This document shows, in pieces, positions 1 through 8,269 of a stretch of 64,000 nt of DNA. Location: assembly GCA_018402525.1 (NCBI GenBank), contig JAGYIR010000010.1, forward strand, positions 248,001 to 312,000, given 5' to 3'. The stretch comes from Crocinitomicaceae bacterium (lineage in GTDB: Bacteria; Bacteroidota; Bacteroidia; Flavobacteriales_D; Crocinitomicaceae). The notes under the pieces are model-generated. The model was not told the origin of the DNA and searched no databases. It saw only the letters and a program-made list of their open reading frames with translations. The translations under genes were made by a program, and so were the position numbers. Position 1 is the stretch's first letter. Each line of letters opens with the position of its first letter.

Positions 1-918
1 GACATTTTTTCCCTCTTGAGCTTCCGTCAACGTTCCCAAAATATGTTCAATCTCTTCTACAGGAATTTGCAATACTAAATCAATTTCTGAATTTCGAAAT
101 GCCATCAACTCACTTCTTTTATCTTTTGTATAGGTCATAATCACCTTACTTAAGAATGGTAATTGATTTCCAAGTTCGTCCTTTCTCCAATAGTTCGCAT
201 TGCGTTTCAATACAATTTTCTCGTCGCTCATGGACTCAAGGCAAAATGGACCCGTTCCCACTGGATGTGTCGCCATATCAGTGCCGTATGTTTCATATGC
301 TTTTTGTGAAATCATACCTAAACTAGGGTGAGTAAGTACGTGTTCAAAACCAGCAAATGGCTTTACCAAGGAAATTTGAATAGTGTTCCCATCAATTACT
401 TTGATACCTGATACTCCACTTTTCGGCAGGGAATTTTTTGATTGTTTGAAAAACTCTTGCGCACCAACAATTCGATTCACAAGCTGATAACTTACGTTGT
501 TTTCTTTTAATCCTGAGCAAGCTAAACTCAATGAAAACTTAACATCATTTGCAGTGAGTTCACTTGGAGAACTTCCAAAGCAATCATCCTCGTGAAAATA
601 GACGCCTTTGCGAATTTTGAACGTATAAGTCTTTGCATCGTCACTTACTTTTACGTCTTCTGCAATTCCTGGAATAGGTTCCATGGTAGATGGCTCAAGT
701 CGCAAAAGAGGCTCGTAGATTTGAGCAACAATTCGAGAAGAGTAATGGTCATCGGATGAATATGGAAACAACGTCGCAATTTTTTCAGACGACATGAACT
801 TGAATTCACCGCCGTACTTCTTGCCTCCGAGGGCAACTAGCTCCTCTTCTTCAGAACCTCCGCAAGAAGTCATGAAAAAACCGACAGTTAGTAGTAGCAG
901 GATTTTATAGTATTTCAT
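1..918 (-). CDS. ABC transporter substrate-binding lipoprotein, peptide type (SBP_bac_5), C-terminus outside window
   Basis: The frame is open from an ATG at 916-918 to the left edge, giving 306 residues without a stop. The N-terminus is a lipoprotein signal ending in a lipobox with Cys19 (FFMTSCGG). The following sequence follows the extracellular solute-binding family 5 pattern: YEPLLRLEP, then a segment on expected behaviour of ligand-bound regions (YTFKIRKGVYFHEDD), then VGTGPF near residue 235. Family members deliver oligopeptides or nickel to an ABC importer; the ligand cannot be read here. It lies 51 bp downstream of trpS on the same strand and may be read through from it. Roughly half of a normal 500-600 residue protein is present. 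Confidence 0.85.
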   Translation of the reverse strand, partial: MKYYKILLLLTVGFFMTSCGGSEEEELVALGGKKYGGEFKFMSSEKIATLFPYSSDDHYSSRIVAQIYEPLLRLEPSTMEPIPGIAEDVKVSDDAKTYTFKIRKGVYFHEDDCFGSSPSELTANDVKFSLSLACSGLKENNVSYQLVNRIVGAQEFFKQSKNSLPKSGVSGIKVIDGNTIQISLVKPFAGFEHVLTHPSLGMISQKAYETYGTDMATHPVGTGPFCLESMSDEKIVLKRNANYWRKDELGNQLPFLSKVIMTYTKDKRSELMAFRNSEIDLVLQIPVEEIEHILGTLTEAQEGKNV

Positions 919-969
919 TTTAAGTTGGATTTGGAAACACACAAAAATAAAAGAAAAACTAGAATAACA

Positions 970-1938
970 CTAGTATCCTAAATTTTCTCTTACACGATTT
1001 AGTACTTCACGTGCAACTTTTCGTGCTTTTTCAGCACCAACTGACAATGCAGACTCAATTTCTTGAGTGTTGTTAATCAGGTGGTTGTATGTGTTTCGCT
1101 GTGTTTCGAACTTCGACATTATCAGTTCAAAAAGTGCTTGTTTCGCATGACCATAACCATAGTTGGTTCCTGTGTAATTTGCACGCATTTCAGCGATTTG
1201 TTCTGAATCGGCAAGTAATTTATACAGCGCAAAGATGTTACACGTATCAGGATTTTTCACATCGTCTAGACCTTTTGAGTCTGTTGTAATGCTCATAATC
1301 TGTTTGCGTAATTCTTTTTCTGGTAAAAACAAGTTGATGATATTCCCTCTCGATTTACTCATTTTGTGACCGTCCGTTCCAGGAATAAGCATTGTGTCTT
1401 CCTGAACGACACCTTCTGGGAGCACAAAAGTTTCGCCCATTTTTGCATGAAACCGTGAAGCAACATCACGTGTCATTTCAATGTGTTGCAATTGGTCTTT
1501 TCCAACGGGAACATGGGTTGCATCGTACAGTAAAATATCAGCTGCCATCAACATTGGATAGGTAAATAATCCCGCATTGACGTCTTCTAAACGATCGGCT
1601 TTATCCTTAAAACTGTGTGCTAATGTCAAGCGCTGAAATGGAAAAAAGCAACTCAAGTACCATGAAAGTTCGGCTGTTTCAGGAATATCGCTTTGGCGGT
1701 AAAAAACTACTTTTTCGACATCTAATCCAAATGCCAACCAAGTCGCAGCGACACTTAAGGTGTTTTCACGCAAGGTTTTTGCATCCTTAATTTGAGTCAA
1801 TGAGTGCATGTCTGCAATGAACAAAAACGAGTCGTTTTCTTCATTCTCCGCCATTTTAATTGCCGGAGCAATTGCACCTAGAATATTACCTAAATGTGGT
1901 GTTCCTGTACTTTGAATTCCTGTTAAAATACGAGCCAT
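970..1938 (-). CDS. trpS: Tryptophan--tRNA ligase
   Basis: This class I aminoacyl-tRNA synthetase charges tRNA-Trp in the cytoplasm. At 322 residues it has the usual bacterial TrpRS length. The HIGH-type motif reads TPHLGN at residues 13-18 and the KMSKS motif is exact at 192-196 (GHKMSKSRGN). The segment MAADILLYDATHVPVGKDQ at about 131-149 is typical of the TrpRS tryptophan and adenylate pocket. The ATG start is well supported by the HIGH motif position. A TAACTTCG box about 20 bp upstream is a weak promoter candidate. It is divergent from plsC. Confidence 0.97.
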   Translation of the reverse strand: MARILTGIQSTGTPHLGNILGAIAPAIKMAENEENDSFLFIADMHSLTQIKDAKTLRENTLSVAATWLAFGLDVEKVVFYRQSDIPETAELSWYLSCFFPFQRLTLAHSFKDKADRLEDVNAGLFTYPMLMAADILLYDATHVPVGKDQLQHIEMTRDVASRFHAKMGETFVLPEGVVQEDTMLIPGTDGHKMSKSRGNIINLFLPEKELRKQIMSITTDSKGLDDVKNPDTCNIFALYKLLADSEQIAEMRANYTGTNYGYGHAKQALFELIMSKFETQRNTYNHLINNTQEIESALSVGAEKARKVAREVLNRVRENLGY

Positions 1939-2016
1939 ACTTTTGTTATTTCGATTGCGAAGTTAAACATTTTTGAAGGAAAATAAATTGAGGTGATTTC
2001 AAGCGCTTGAATTTTG

Positions 2017-2024
2017 TAAATTTG
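2017..2024 (+). promoter_or_regulatory. Bacteroidota -7 box of plsC, leaderless spacing
   Basis: TAAATTTG matches the TAnnTTTG consensus and ends four bases before the plsC ATG. If transcription starts at the usual distance, the mRNA begins at or next to the start codon. No convincing -33 TTG at normal spacing is visible. Confidence 0.5.
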
Positions 2025-2028
2025 AGCA

Positions 2029-2790
2029 ATGAAATGGATTCGTGGAATCTTCTCGTTGATTTGGAAATGTTATGTAGGCGTGATTTTCGCTCTTACTGCG
2101 GTGCTGTATTACCCTTTTATTACACCGTTATTATTTTCAGAGAAGACGAAGAAAAGGGCGTTTCGCGTTTTTGTCGTATGGAGTTGGACAGTGCGTATAT
2201 TATGCCTCTATTTTGTTCAAAAACGAGGGACAAGAGAACGGCCAAAGGCACCATTTATCATAATTGCCAATCACACTTCTTATTTGGACATTTTTTTAAT
2301 GTACTCCATGTTTCCAAACGAACCATTCATTTTTCTCGGAAAGACCGAAATTTTAAAATACCCGCTGATAAAAACATATTTCAAACGCTTCAACATTCCA
2401 GTTGATAGAAGCAATAGTGTGAAATCGGCTAGAGCATTAGTAAAGGCCTCGAGATTGTTAAAGGAAGGTTGGTCGCTGGTGATTTTTCCAGAAGGAGGAA
2501 TTCCCGACGACGATTGTCCTAAAATGGTTCCGTTTAAAGAAGGTTCGTTTCAACTGGCTAAGAACATGAAAACGCCTATTTTACCAATTACTTTTTTGAA
2601 TAATTACCGTTTGTTTTCGGATCCAACAAACATTTTGGGATCAGCGCATCCTGGTGTGAGCCAAGTGGTGATTCATCCTTATGTGTCTGTCGGTACAATT
2701 GAAAAAATGTCTCAGACCGAGTTGAGTGACCATTGTTTTGAAATTATCAACGCTCCAATTCTGGAGAAGTTTCCACATTTCAAGGAATAG
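2029..2790 (+). CDS. plsC: 1-acyl-sn-glycerol-3-phosphate acyltransferase
   Basis: PlsC-type acyltransferases put the second acyl chain on lysophosphatidic acid at the inner membrane. The HX4D catalytic motif is NHTSYLD at residues 81-87 (His82, Asp87) and the acceptor-binding motif is FPEGG at 153-157, where EGG replaces the commoner EGT. A hydrophobic N-terminus (about residues 5-38) supplies one or two membrane segments. The length of 253 residues is normal. The ATG at 2029 is preferred because the hydrophobic anchor follows directly and an overlapping frame has no motif. gatC follows 16 bp downstream with its own promoter box. Confidence 0.93.
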   Translation: MKWIRGIFSLIWKCYVGVIFALTAVLYYPFITPLLFSEKTKKRAFRVFVVWSWTVRILCLYFVQKRGTRERPKAPFIIIANHTSYLDIFLMYSMFPNEPFIFLGKTEILKYPLIKTYFKRFNIPVDRSNSVKSARALVKASRLLKEGWSLVIFPEGGIPDDDCPKMVPFKEGSFQLAKNMKTPILPITFLNNYRLFSDPTNILGSAHPGVSQVVIHPYVSVGTIEKMSQTELSDHCFEIINAPILEKFPHFKE

Positions 2791-2794
2791 TTAT

Positions 2795-2802
2795 TATCTT
2801 TG
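2795..2802 (+). promoter_or_regulatory. Bacteroidota -7 box of gatC, leaderless spacing
   Basis: TATCTTTG fits TAnnTTTG and is followed by four bases (acgc) and the gatC ATG. This is the same geometry as in front of plsC and the SCO1-like gene. Confidence 0.5.
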
Positions 2803-2806
2803 ACGC

Positions 2807-3097
2807 ATGAAAATTACAGATGAAGTAGTAGACCATATTGCACATTTAGCACGCTTAGAATTTGAGGGTGACAAAAAAGTGTCTATTCGCCAAGATTTGG
2901 AACGAATTATTTCATTTATGGAGACTTTACAAGGGGTGAACACAGAAAATGTCGAACCACTTGTTTTTATGACCAATGAGGTCAACCGACTTCGTGAAGA
3001 TGAAGCAAAAGACACCTTGACGCAATCAGAAGTACTCAAAAACGCCCCGAAAAAAGATTCGGATTATTTCCGTATTCCAAAAGTACTAGACAAGTAA
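2807..3097 (+). CDS. gatC: Asp-tRNA(Asn)/Glu-tRNA(Gln) amidotransferase subunit C
   Basis: GatC stabilises the GatCAB complex, which converts Glu-tRNA(Gln) or Asp-tRNA(Asn) to the amidated form. The 96-residue protein has the family pattern: VDHIAHLARLEF at about 8-19, then the helical DLERIISFMETLQ, the VEPL turn near residue 50 and a C-terminal FRIPKVL tail. No gatA or gatB lies nearby, which is common in this phylum. The neighbours plsC and the M42 peptidase are functionally unrelated. Confidence 0.95.
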   Translation: MKITDEVVDHIAHLARLEFEGDKKVSIRQDLERIISFMETLQGVNTENVEPLVFMTNEVNRLREDEAKDTLTQSEVLKNAPKKDSDYFRIPKVLDK

Positions 3098-3117
3098 CTT
3101 TGAAATTAAAATCGTGC

Positions 3118-3170
3118 TCCGAGTCAGGGACTATTTTCCATCACAACAACTAGTCACTATCAACTATTCA
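3118..3170. repeat. Degenerate short repeat related to the 61.7-62.4 kb repeats
   Basis: The 70-bp gap between gatC and the M42 peptidase contains ACTAGTCACTATCAACTATTC. The same CTAGTCACTA words occur many times around the S23 gene at 61.7-62.4 kb. No gene is visible in it. Confidence 0.5.
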
Positions 3171-4226
3171 CTACCTTATTATCTCCCAATCATACTGATC
3201 GATATCACGCACACACGCTGTTAACAGATCAATACTTCCTTGAATGTCTTCTTTGTGTGCCATTTCAATGACTTGATGCAAATGACGCGTTGGAATAGAA
3301 ACAGCACCCGCAATTGATCCTCCTTCAGTCATGCGTTGAATTCCTGCCGTATCTGTTCCGCCAGCAGTCAAAATCTCTGGTTGCCATTTGATTTTATGTT
3401 TATCTGCCGTTTTCTTCATGAAATCGACCATTCTGTAATCACAAATGGTAGAAGCATCCATAATTTTGATGGCTGTACCTTCGCCTAATTTGGTAATCAT
3501 CTCGTGGGCTGCAGCACCTGGCAAATCAAACGCAATCGTTGTGTCGAGTCCAAAACCAAAATCCGGCTTTATACGCATGGATGATACGTTCGCTCCGCGG
3601 ATTCCAACTTCTTCTTGAACGGTGAAAACACCATAAATATCGTAAGGAACTTCCTTGCCTTTCAATCCGCGGAATAGCTCAATTAGTATAAAAACAGCCA
3701 GACGATTGTCCAAGGATTTACTGTTCACACAATTCCCCATTTCAATAAATTCACGCTCACGTGTAACGGGGTCTCCGATCGTCACGAATTCCTTTACCTC
3801 TTCGGCAGACAGACCAGTATCAATAAAATAGTCAGTGATCTTTGCGACTTTGGTTCGTTCTTCGGTTGTCATCACATGAATAGGTTTGGAAGCCATTACG
3901 CCAATAATGTCCTTTTTCCCATGAATGATGACACGCTGAGCTGTCAACGTTTTTGGGTCAAATCCTCCTAAGGTGTGAAAACGAATAAATCCTTTATCGT
4001 CAATGTGAGTGACCATAAAACCGATTTCATCCATGTGCGCACCTATCATTACACGTTTATCTCCTTTTCCACGTTTGATGGCGTAGACATTACCCATATT
4101 GTCAATTTCAACCTCGTCTACAAGTCCCTTTATTTCTTCGAGGACGACGCTACGAATTTGTTGTTCAAATCCTGGAGCACCTGGTGTCGTGCAAATTTTA
4201 TTGAGTAAAGCTGTGTTTATTGACAT
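3171..4226 (-). CDS. M42 family metallopeptidase (glutamyl aminopeptidase/endoglucanase M-like)
   Basis: M42 enzymes are cytoplasmic dinuclear-metal aminopeptidases that form tetrahedral 12-mers and trim peptides. The metal ligands are recognisable: AHMDE at residues 63-67, the bridging Asp in SLDNR at about 171-175, the catalytic and metal Glu pair in VQEEVGIRGA at about 203-212, GLDTT near 226-230, and GGTDTAGIQ near the C-terminus. Length 351 is standard. It is divergent from the SCO1-like gene across 58 bp. A TACTTTTA box lies upstream of its ATG. The exact substrate preference (Glu, Leu or Lys aminopeptidase) cannot be read. Confidence 0.92.
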   Translation of the reverse strand: MSINTALLNKICTTPGAPGFEQQIRSVVLEEIKGLVDEVEIDNMGNVYAIKRGKGDKRVMIGAHMDEIGFMVTHIDDKGFIRFHTLGGFDPKTLTAQRVIIHGKKDIIGVMASKPIHVMTTEERTKVAKITDYFIDTGLSAEEVKEFVTIGDPVTREREFIEMGNCVNSKSLDNRLAVFILIELFRGLKGKEVPYDIYGVFTVQEEVGIRGANVSSMRIKPDFGFGLDTTIAFDLPGAAAHEMITKLGEGTAIKIMDASTICDYRMVDFMKKTADKHKIKWQPEILTAGGTDTAGIQRMTEGGSIAGAVSIPTRHLHQVIEMAHKEDIQGSIDLLTACVRDIDQYDWEIIR

Positions 4227-4272
4227 GTTGTTTTTCTTTGGGTTTAAAAGTACAAATGATTTTTATAAAAGG

Positions 4273-4280
4273 TAACTTTG
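4273..4280 (+). promoter_or_regulatory. Bacteroidota -7 box of the SCO1-like gene, leaderless spacing
   Basis: TAACTTTG fits TAnnTTTG and is followed by tccc and the ATG at 4285, so the predicted transcript start coincides with the start codon. Confidence 0.5.
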
Positions 4281-4284
4281 TCCC

Positions 4285-4947
4285 ATGAACAGAATTGTTT
4301 TTCTTCTCGTTTTTTTTGTGGTTGGAGTCACCATTACTTATTTTTTGATTCAACCCAAAGAAAAGATGCTTCCTGTTATAAATCCAACTGATTTGGAAGT
4401 TGAAATGGTCGACCCGGACGTACTGATGAGTGGAAAGGGCTACGGACATACGATTGGTGATTTTTCGTTTATCAACCAAAATGGAAAGACGATTACGCAA
4501 AAGGATTTGGAAGGGAAGGTGTATGTCGCGGAATACTTTTTTACGACCTGTGGAACGATTTGCCCGATTATGAATGAACAGATGACGCGTGTTCAACAGC
4601 ATTATCGATTAAATGATAATGTTCGCATTTTGAGTTTTACGGTGAACCCTGAAGTGGATAATGTCGAGCGCATGAAAGCATACGCCGAGGAACACAAAGC
4701 AAACGACAAACAGTGGTTCTTTTTAACAGGAGAAAAAGATTCGCTTTATGCGTTGGCGCGGAAATCATTTTTTGTGTTGAAACCAGCGGAAGCTGAAAAC
4801 TTAGGTGATGCGGGAAGTGATTTCATTCATACCAACAATTTTGTATTGGTAGATGGAAAAAAACGGATTCGAGGTTATTACGATGGAACTTCAAGAACTT
4901 CTGTCGATTCCTTGATCTATGACATTGGACGACTGTTAGAAGAGTAG
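4285..4947 (+). CDS. SCO1/SenC family copper-binding protein
   Basis: SCO proteins deliver copper to, or reduce thiols in, the CuA centre of cytochrome oxidase. The 220-residue protein has an N-terminal membrane anchor (residues 4-22) followed by a periplasmic thioredoxin fold. The copper-binding CxxxC is CGTIC (Cys89, Cys93), and the distal His ligand is His183 in FIHTNNF. All three ligands are present, so the protein should be competent for copper. It is convergent with the ABC-F gene, with only 3 bp between stops and no obvious terminator. Confidence 0.92.
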   Translation: MNRIVFLLVFFVVGVTITYFLIQPKEKMLPVINPTDLEVEMVDPDVLMSGKGYGHTIGDFSFINQNGKTITQKDLEGKVYVAEYFFTTCGTICPIMNEQMTRVQQHYRLNDNVRILSFTVNPEVDNVERMKAYAEEHKANDKQWFFLTGEKDSLYALARKSFFVLKPAEAENLGDAGSDFIHTNNFVLVDGKKRIRGYYDGTSRTSVDSLIYDIGRLLEE

Positions 4948-4950
4948 CAG

Positions 4951-6585
4951 CTATTTCTTTTCAATCTCGCTTAAATTCTCCATCTTCTTCTTAGCTAAGA
5001 ATCCTTGAATGTCTTCAAAGTGTTCTTTTACGCGCTGATTTCCAAACTCAAACACTTTTGTTGCTAATCCATCTAAGAAGTCACGATCGTGTGATACTAA
5101 AATCAACGTTCCATCAAAATCGCGCAAGGCATCTTTGATAATGTCTTTTGTACGCATATCGAGGTGATTGGTCGGCTCATCGAGAATCAACAAGTTGACT
5201 GGTTCCAACAATAATTTCATCATGGCCAAACGGGTTTTTTCTCCCCCTGACAGGACTTTCACTAATTTGGAACTGTTGTCGCCTCCGAACATAAATGCAC
5301 CAAGTAGATCTCTGATTTTATTTCGGATGTCGCCTTTAGCAATGTTATCGATGGTTTCAAAAACCGTTAGATTTTCATCCAGCAGTGCAGCTTGATTTTG
5401 TGCGAAGTAACCGATTTGAACATTGTGACCGAGTTCGAGTGATCCTTCCACATCAATTTCTTTCATGATTGCTTTGATCATGGTCGATTTACCTTCACCA
5501 TTTCTTCCTACAAATGCCACTTTCTCTCCGCGCTCAATGACCAACGATGCATCTTTAAACACGACATGATCGCCGTATTTTTTGGACAATTCTTTAACGA
5601 CAACTGGATAACTTCCAGCACGTGGAGCAGGAGGAAATTTTAGACGAAGCGCTGAAGAATCAACTTCATCAATTTCGATGATTTCCAATTTTTCCAACAT
5701 TTTAACGCGTGATTGTACTTGATTCGTTTTGGAAAATGTTCCTCGAAAGCGATCGATGAATTCTTGATTATCGGCAATAAAACGTTGTTGTTCTTCGTAT
5801 TGTTTTTGTTGTTGTGCTCGTCGCTCTTTACGCAATTCGAGGTAATGAGAATACTTGGCTTTGTAGTCGTAAATTCGACCCATGGTCACCTCAATCGTTC
5901 GTGTGGTTATATTGTCGACGAAAGCTCTATCGTGTGAAATCACCACAACGGCCTTTGCTTGATTGATCAAAAAATCTTCCAACCATTCAATCGAATCAAT
6001 GTCCATGTGGTTGGTTGGCTCGTCCAACAAGATCAAGTCTGGTTGTTGCAACAATATTTTCGCTAGTTCGATACGCATTCTCCATCCACCACTGAATTCC
6101 GATGTTGGTCGCGTAAAATCGGAACGCAAGAATCCTAATCCCTGCAATACTTTTTCTACTTCAGCCTCGTAATTGATTTCTTCAATGGAATAGTATTTTT
6201 CGCTGAGTTCTGAAACTTGCTCGATGATTTTCATGTATGCATCTGAATCGTAATCTGTCCGAGTGGTCAATTCATCATTCAGACGATCCATCTCATCTTT
6301 CATGGCAAAAATTTCCGCAAATGCTTTGGAGGTTTCTTCAAAAACGGTAGCGTCATCTTCAGTCAACAAATGCTGAGGTAAATAGGCAATAATGGCATCC
6401 TTTGGGGCAGAAATTCCACCTTTTGTAGGTTTGTTAATACCAGCAAGTATTTTGAGTAGTGTGGATTTCCCCGCACCATTTTTACCCATGAGCGCGATCT
6501 TGTCGTTCTCATTAATAACGAAGGAAACATCGCTAAAAAGTGTGCTACCACTAAACTCTACTGTTAAATTATCAACTGAAATCAT
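4951..6585 (-). CDS. ABC-F family ATP-binding protein
   Basis: ABC-F proteins have two ATPase domains and no membrane domain. They act on the ribosome in translation control or antibiotic protection. Walker A1 is GKNGAGKS at residues 34-41, the first signature is SGGWRMR and the first Walker B is ILLDEPTNH. A charged linker follows, then Walker A2 (GRNGEGKS), signature 2 (LSGGEKTR) and Walker B2 (LILDEPTNH). At 544 residues it is nearer the YbiT/EttA type than the longer Uup type. The exact subfamily needs a tree. The ATG start leaves the first domain complete. Confidence 0.93.
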   Translation of the reverse strand: MISVDNLTVEFSGSTLFSDVSFVINENDKIALMGKNGAGKSTLLKILAGINKPTKGGISAPKDAIIAYLPQHLLTEDDATVFEETSKAFAEIFAMKDEMDRLNDELTTRTDYDSDAYMKIIEQVSELSEKYYSIEEINYEAEVEKVLQGLGFLRSDFTRPTSEFSGGWRMRIELAKILLQQPDLILLDEPTNHMDIDSIEWLEDFLINQAKAVVVISHDRAFVDNITTRTIEVTMGRIYDYKAKYSHYLELRKERRAQQQKQYEEQQRFIADNQEFIDRFRGTFSKTNQVQSRVKMLEKLEIIEIDEVDSSALRLKFPPAPRAGSYPVVVKELSKKYGDHVVFKDASLVIERGEKVAFVGRNGEGKSTMIKAIMKEIDVEGSLELGHNVQIGYFAQNQAALLDENLTVFETIDNIAKGDIRNKIRDLLGAFMFGGDNSSKLVKVLSGGEKTRLAMMKLLLEPVNLLILDEPTNHLDMRTKDIIKDALRDFDGTLILVSHDRDFLDGLATKVFEFGNQRVKEHFEDIQGFLAKKKMENLSEIEKK

Positions 6586-6602
6586 TGCCTAAAATTAGGG
6601 CG

Positions 6603-6610
6603 CAAAGATA
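6603..6610 (-). promoter_or_regulatory. Bacteroidota -7 box of the ABC-F gene
   Basis: On the minus strand this reads TATCTTTG, an exact TAnnTTTG, about 17 bases before the ABC-F ATG. No clear -33 box is seen. Confidence 0.5.
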
Positions 6611-6649
6611 GTGGTAATTAATTGATAATATTTAGTGATGATGACAAAA

Positions 6650-7720
6650 TCACCTTAGAACATTTACACTTCCGTTTTCGGCTATTCCGCCACGAAAGAG
6701 AACATAATTGTAGCTACCTGTAGGAAGGTCCGCTGTAGTGAAAGTAAATTCGTTGTTTCCAACCTTGTCAAAATGTTGCTTGGTTTGAAAAACCAGCTGT
6801 CCAGTTGAATTATATACATACAGAGCTACATCTTGAGGCATTTCCAACGTAAATGAAATGTTCAATTCATCTCTAGTGGGATTGGGGTAAGCAATGATTG
6901 AATTTTTGCTTGAAGGAATTGTACTTAATCCGACTGTACTAAAGGAGTGGTAAGTCACTGTATTGTTTTGAGAATTAGGAACCGCCAGCGTATCATTAGT
7001 CAGATTATAAACAATGTCTGCAGGGTTGGATAATCCAGTGACAACCGATACAGGGTTCGTCAAATTGTTGTCAAATTTGTAAATTGATTGTTGACTCCAT
7101 GCTGAAACGAAATAATTTCCAGAAACATCACGGGCAATTCCATCGCAATTTCCAAGAGAGGTATTCGCGACAGTGGACAGTGTTGAGTCAATTAAACTTA
7201 CAGCTTTTATTGGTGCATTTGTCCCCCAGTTTACAAACAAAATACGGTTATTCGCACCATCGTATAACATCCCATTGGGGGTGGATACAGTATTGGCAAC
7301 CATTTCGAAGAATTCCAATGTCTCGGTGTTGAACCTGTAAATTTTCTTTGCGGAGAAGTCACTTACGAAGAGGAATTTAACCCCATCGTTGGTAATGCCG
7401 TTCAAAAAGGTTGCGCCGAGATTTACATTATCTATTAGCGTTCCAGTCGTTAAATCATAACTTTTTATGCGCGCTCCATCGCATGCCCATAGTTTTCCAT
7501 CAAGAATTTCTAGTCCTGCTGGACTTCCAACATTTGAAGAAAACAGCGTTGGTGCTTGTCCAGGAATTGCTGATTGTATACTTTTTGTTGTTCCTCTATT
7601 TGAAACAAGGTAGCGATTATTGGCTGCGTCAAACTCAACACTTTCCGGTCCGCTGAATGATTGAGCGAAGGAAACAGTTGTGAAGAACAGGTAAGAAAAC
7701 AGGAGCAAAGTAACTTTCAT
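6650..7720 (-). CDS. Secreted NHL/SMP-30-like beta-propeller protein with T9SS sorting domain
   Basis: The protein has 356 residues with a signal peptide (residues 1-19, cleaved after SFAQ). The body (about 25-265) is built of propeller-like repeats of the form GITNDGVKFLFVSDF and GIARDVSGNYFVSAW, like SMP-30/gluconolactonase or NHL folds. The last 85 residues are a type A T9SS C-terminal domain: AYPNPTRDELNISF, LYVYNSTGQLV, then LPTGSYNYVLF and a short tail. It should be exported and attached to or released from the outer surface. The ligand or enzymatic activity is unknown. Confidence 0.87.
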   Translation of the reverse strand: MKVTLLLFSYLFFTTVSFAQSFSGPESVEFDAANNRYLVSNRGTTKSIQSAIPGQAPTLFSSNVGSPAGLEILDGKLWACDGARIKSYDLTTGTLIDNVNLGATFLNGITNDGVKFLFVSDFSAKKIYRFNTETLEFFEMVANTVSTPNGMLYDGANNRILFVNWGTNAPIKAVSLIDSTLSTVANTSLGNCDGIARDVSGNYFVSAWSQQSIYKFDNNLTNPVSVVTGLSNPADIVYNLTNDTLAVPNSQNNTVTYHSFSTVGLSTIPSSKNSIIAYPNPTRDELNISFTLEMPQDVALYVYNSTGQLVFQTKQHFDKVGNNEFTFTTADLPTGSYNYVLFRGGIAENGSVNVLR

Positions 7721-7761
7721 GATAGTATTGTTTTGCTCTAAACCTACGAATAATTTGATGT

Positions 7762-8004
7762 TTAAACGAATTTTTTCAGGTTGGCAATTAAATATTCACC
7801 TTTTTGATTGAAATCAATTTTTAAGGATTCTTGCTCATCACAATGGACAAAGGGGAAAGCACTTACCGTTTTTACTGGTCCTTTGTTGTTTTTTCTGAAT
7901 TCATTGATTTTAAGCAATTCACTTTTTTCTAAAGCAATTAAAATACCGAGCTCGATTTCCTCGTACGTGAGAAGGTCGTTTTTTTTGTTAAATTTTTCTA
8001 TCAT
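7762..8004 (-). CDS. Small hypothetical protein
   Basis: An 80-residue soluble protein rich in Glu and Lys with no signal peptide. Its N-terminal half looks helical (YEEIELGILIALEKSELLKI), followed by a strand-rich half (VKTVSAFPFVHCDEQESLKI). I do not recognise the family. The ATG is at 8002-8004. It lies alone between two T9SS substrate genes, and codon use looks normal. It could be a spurious frame, but the clean composition favours a real gene. Confidence 0.5.
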   Translation of the reverse strand: MIEKFNKKNDLLTYEEIELGILIALEKSELLKINEFRKNNKGPVKTVSAFPFVHCDEQESLKIDFNQKGEYLIANLKKFV

Positions 8005-8269
8005 CTTATTATTCCGGCAACACTGTTTGTTTACTCAGGATAGAATGGTTTGGTAGGGCAAAGATACATCAATTACTTGTATGACTGAACTAAATAAGTT
8101 AAATTTTACGGCATTCACGAGCCAGCGGTAGGCGTTGTTAGAATTAGCAACTCAATTTAGTTGGCTCGATAATATGCTGACCATACCCACTGATTATCAA
8201 ATTATTAACATTGTATTCCCCAACCTTTCTTCAGCGAGTATCGTTACTTGTAAATCAAAAACTTACTAC

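Noticed and set aside
2007-2405. 132-residue frame overlapping the start of plsC
   Set aside because: It is a shadow in another frame; plsC has complete acyltransferase motifs there.
8135-8269. N-terminal extension of the giant surface protein from a TTG
   Set aside because: The extension has no signal peptide, while the ATG at 8270 begins one directly.
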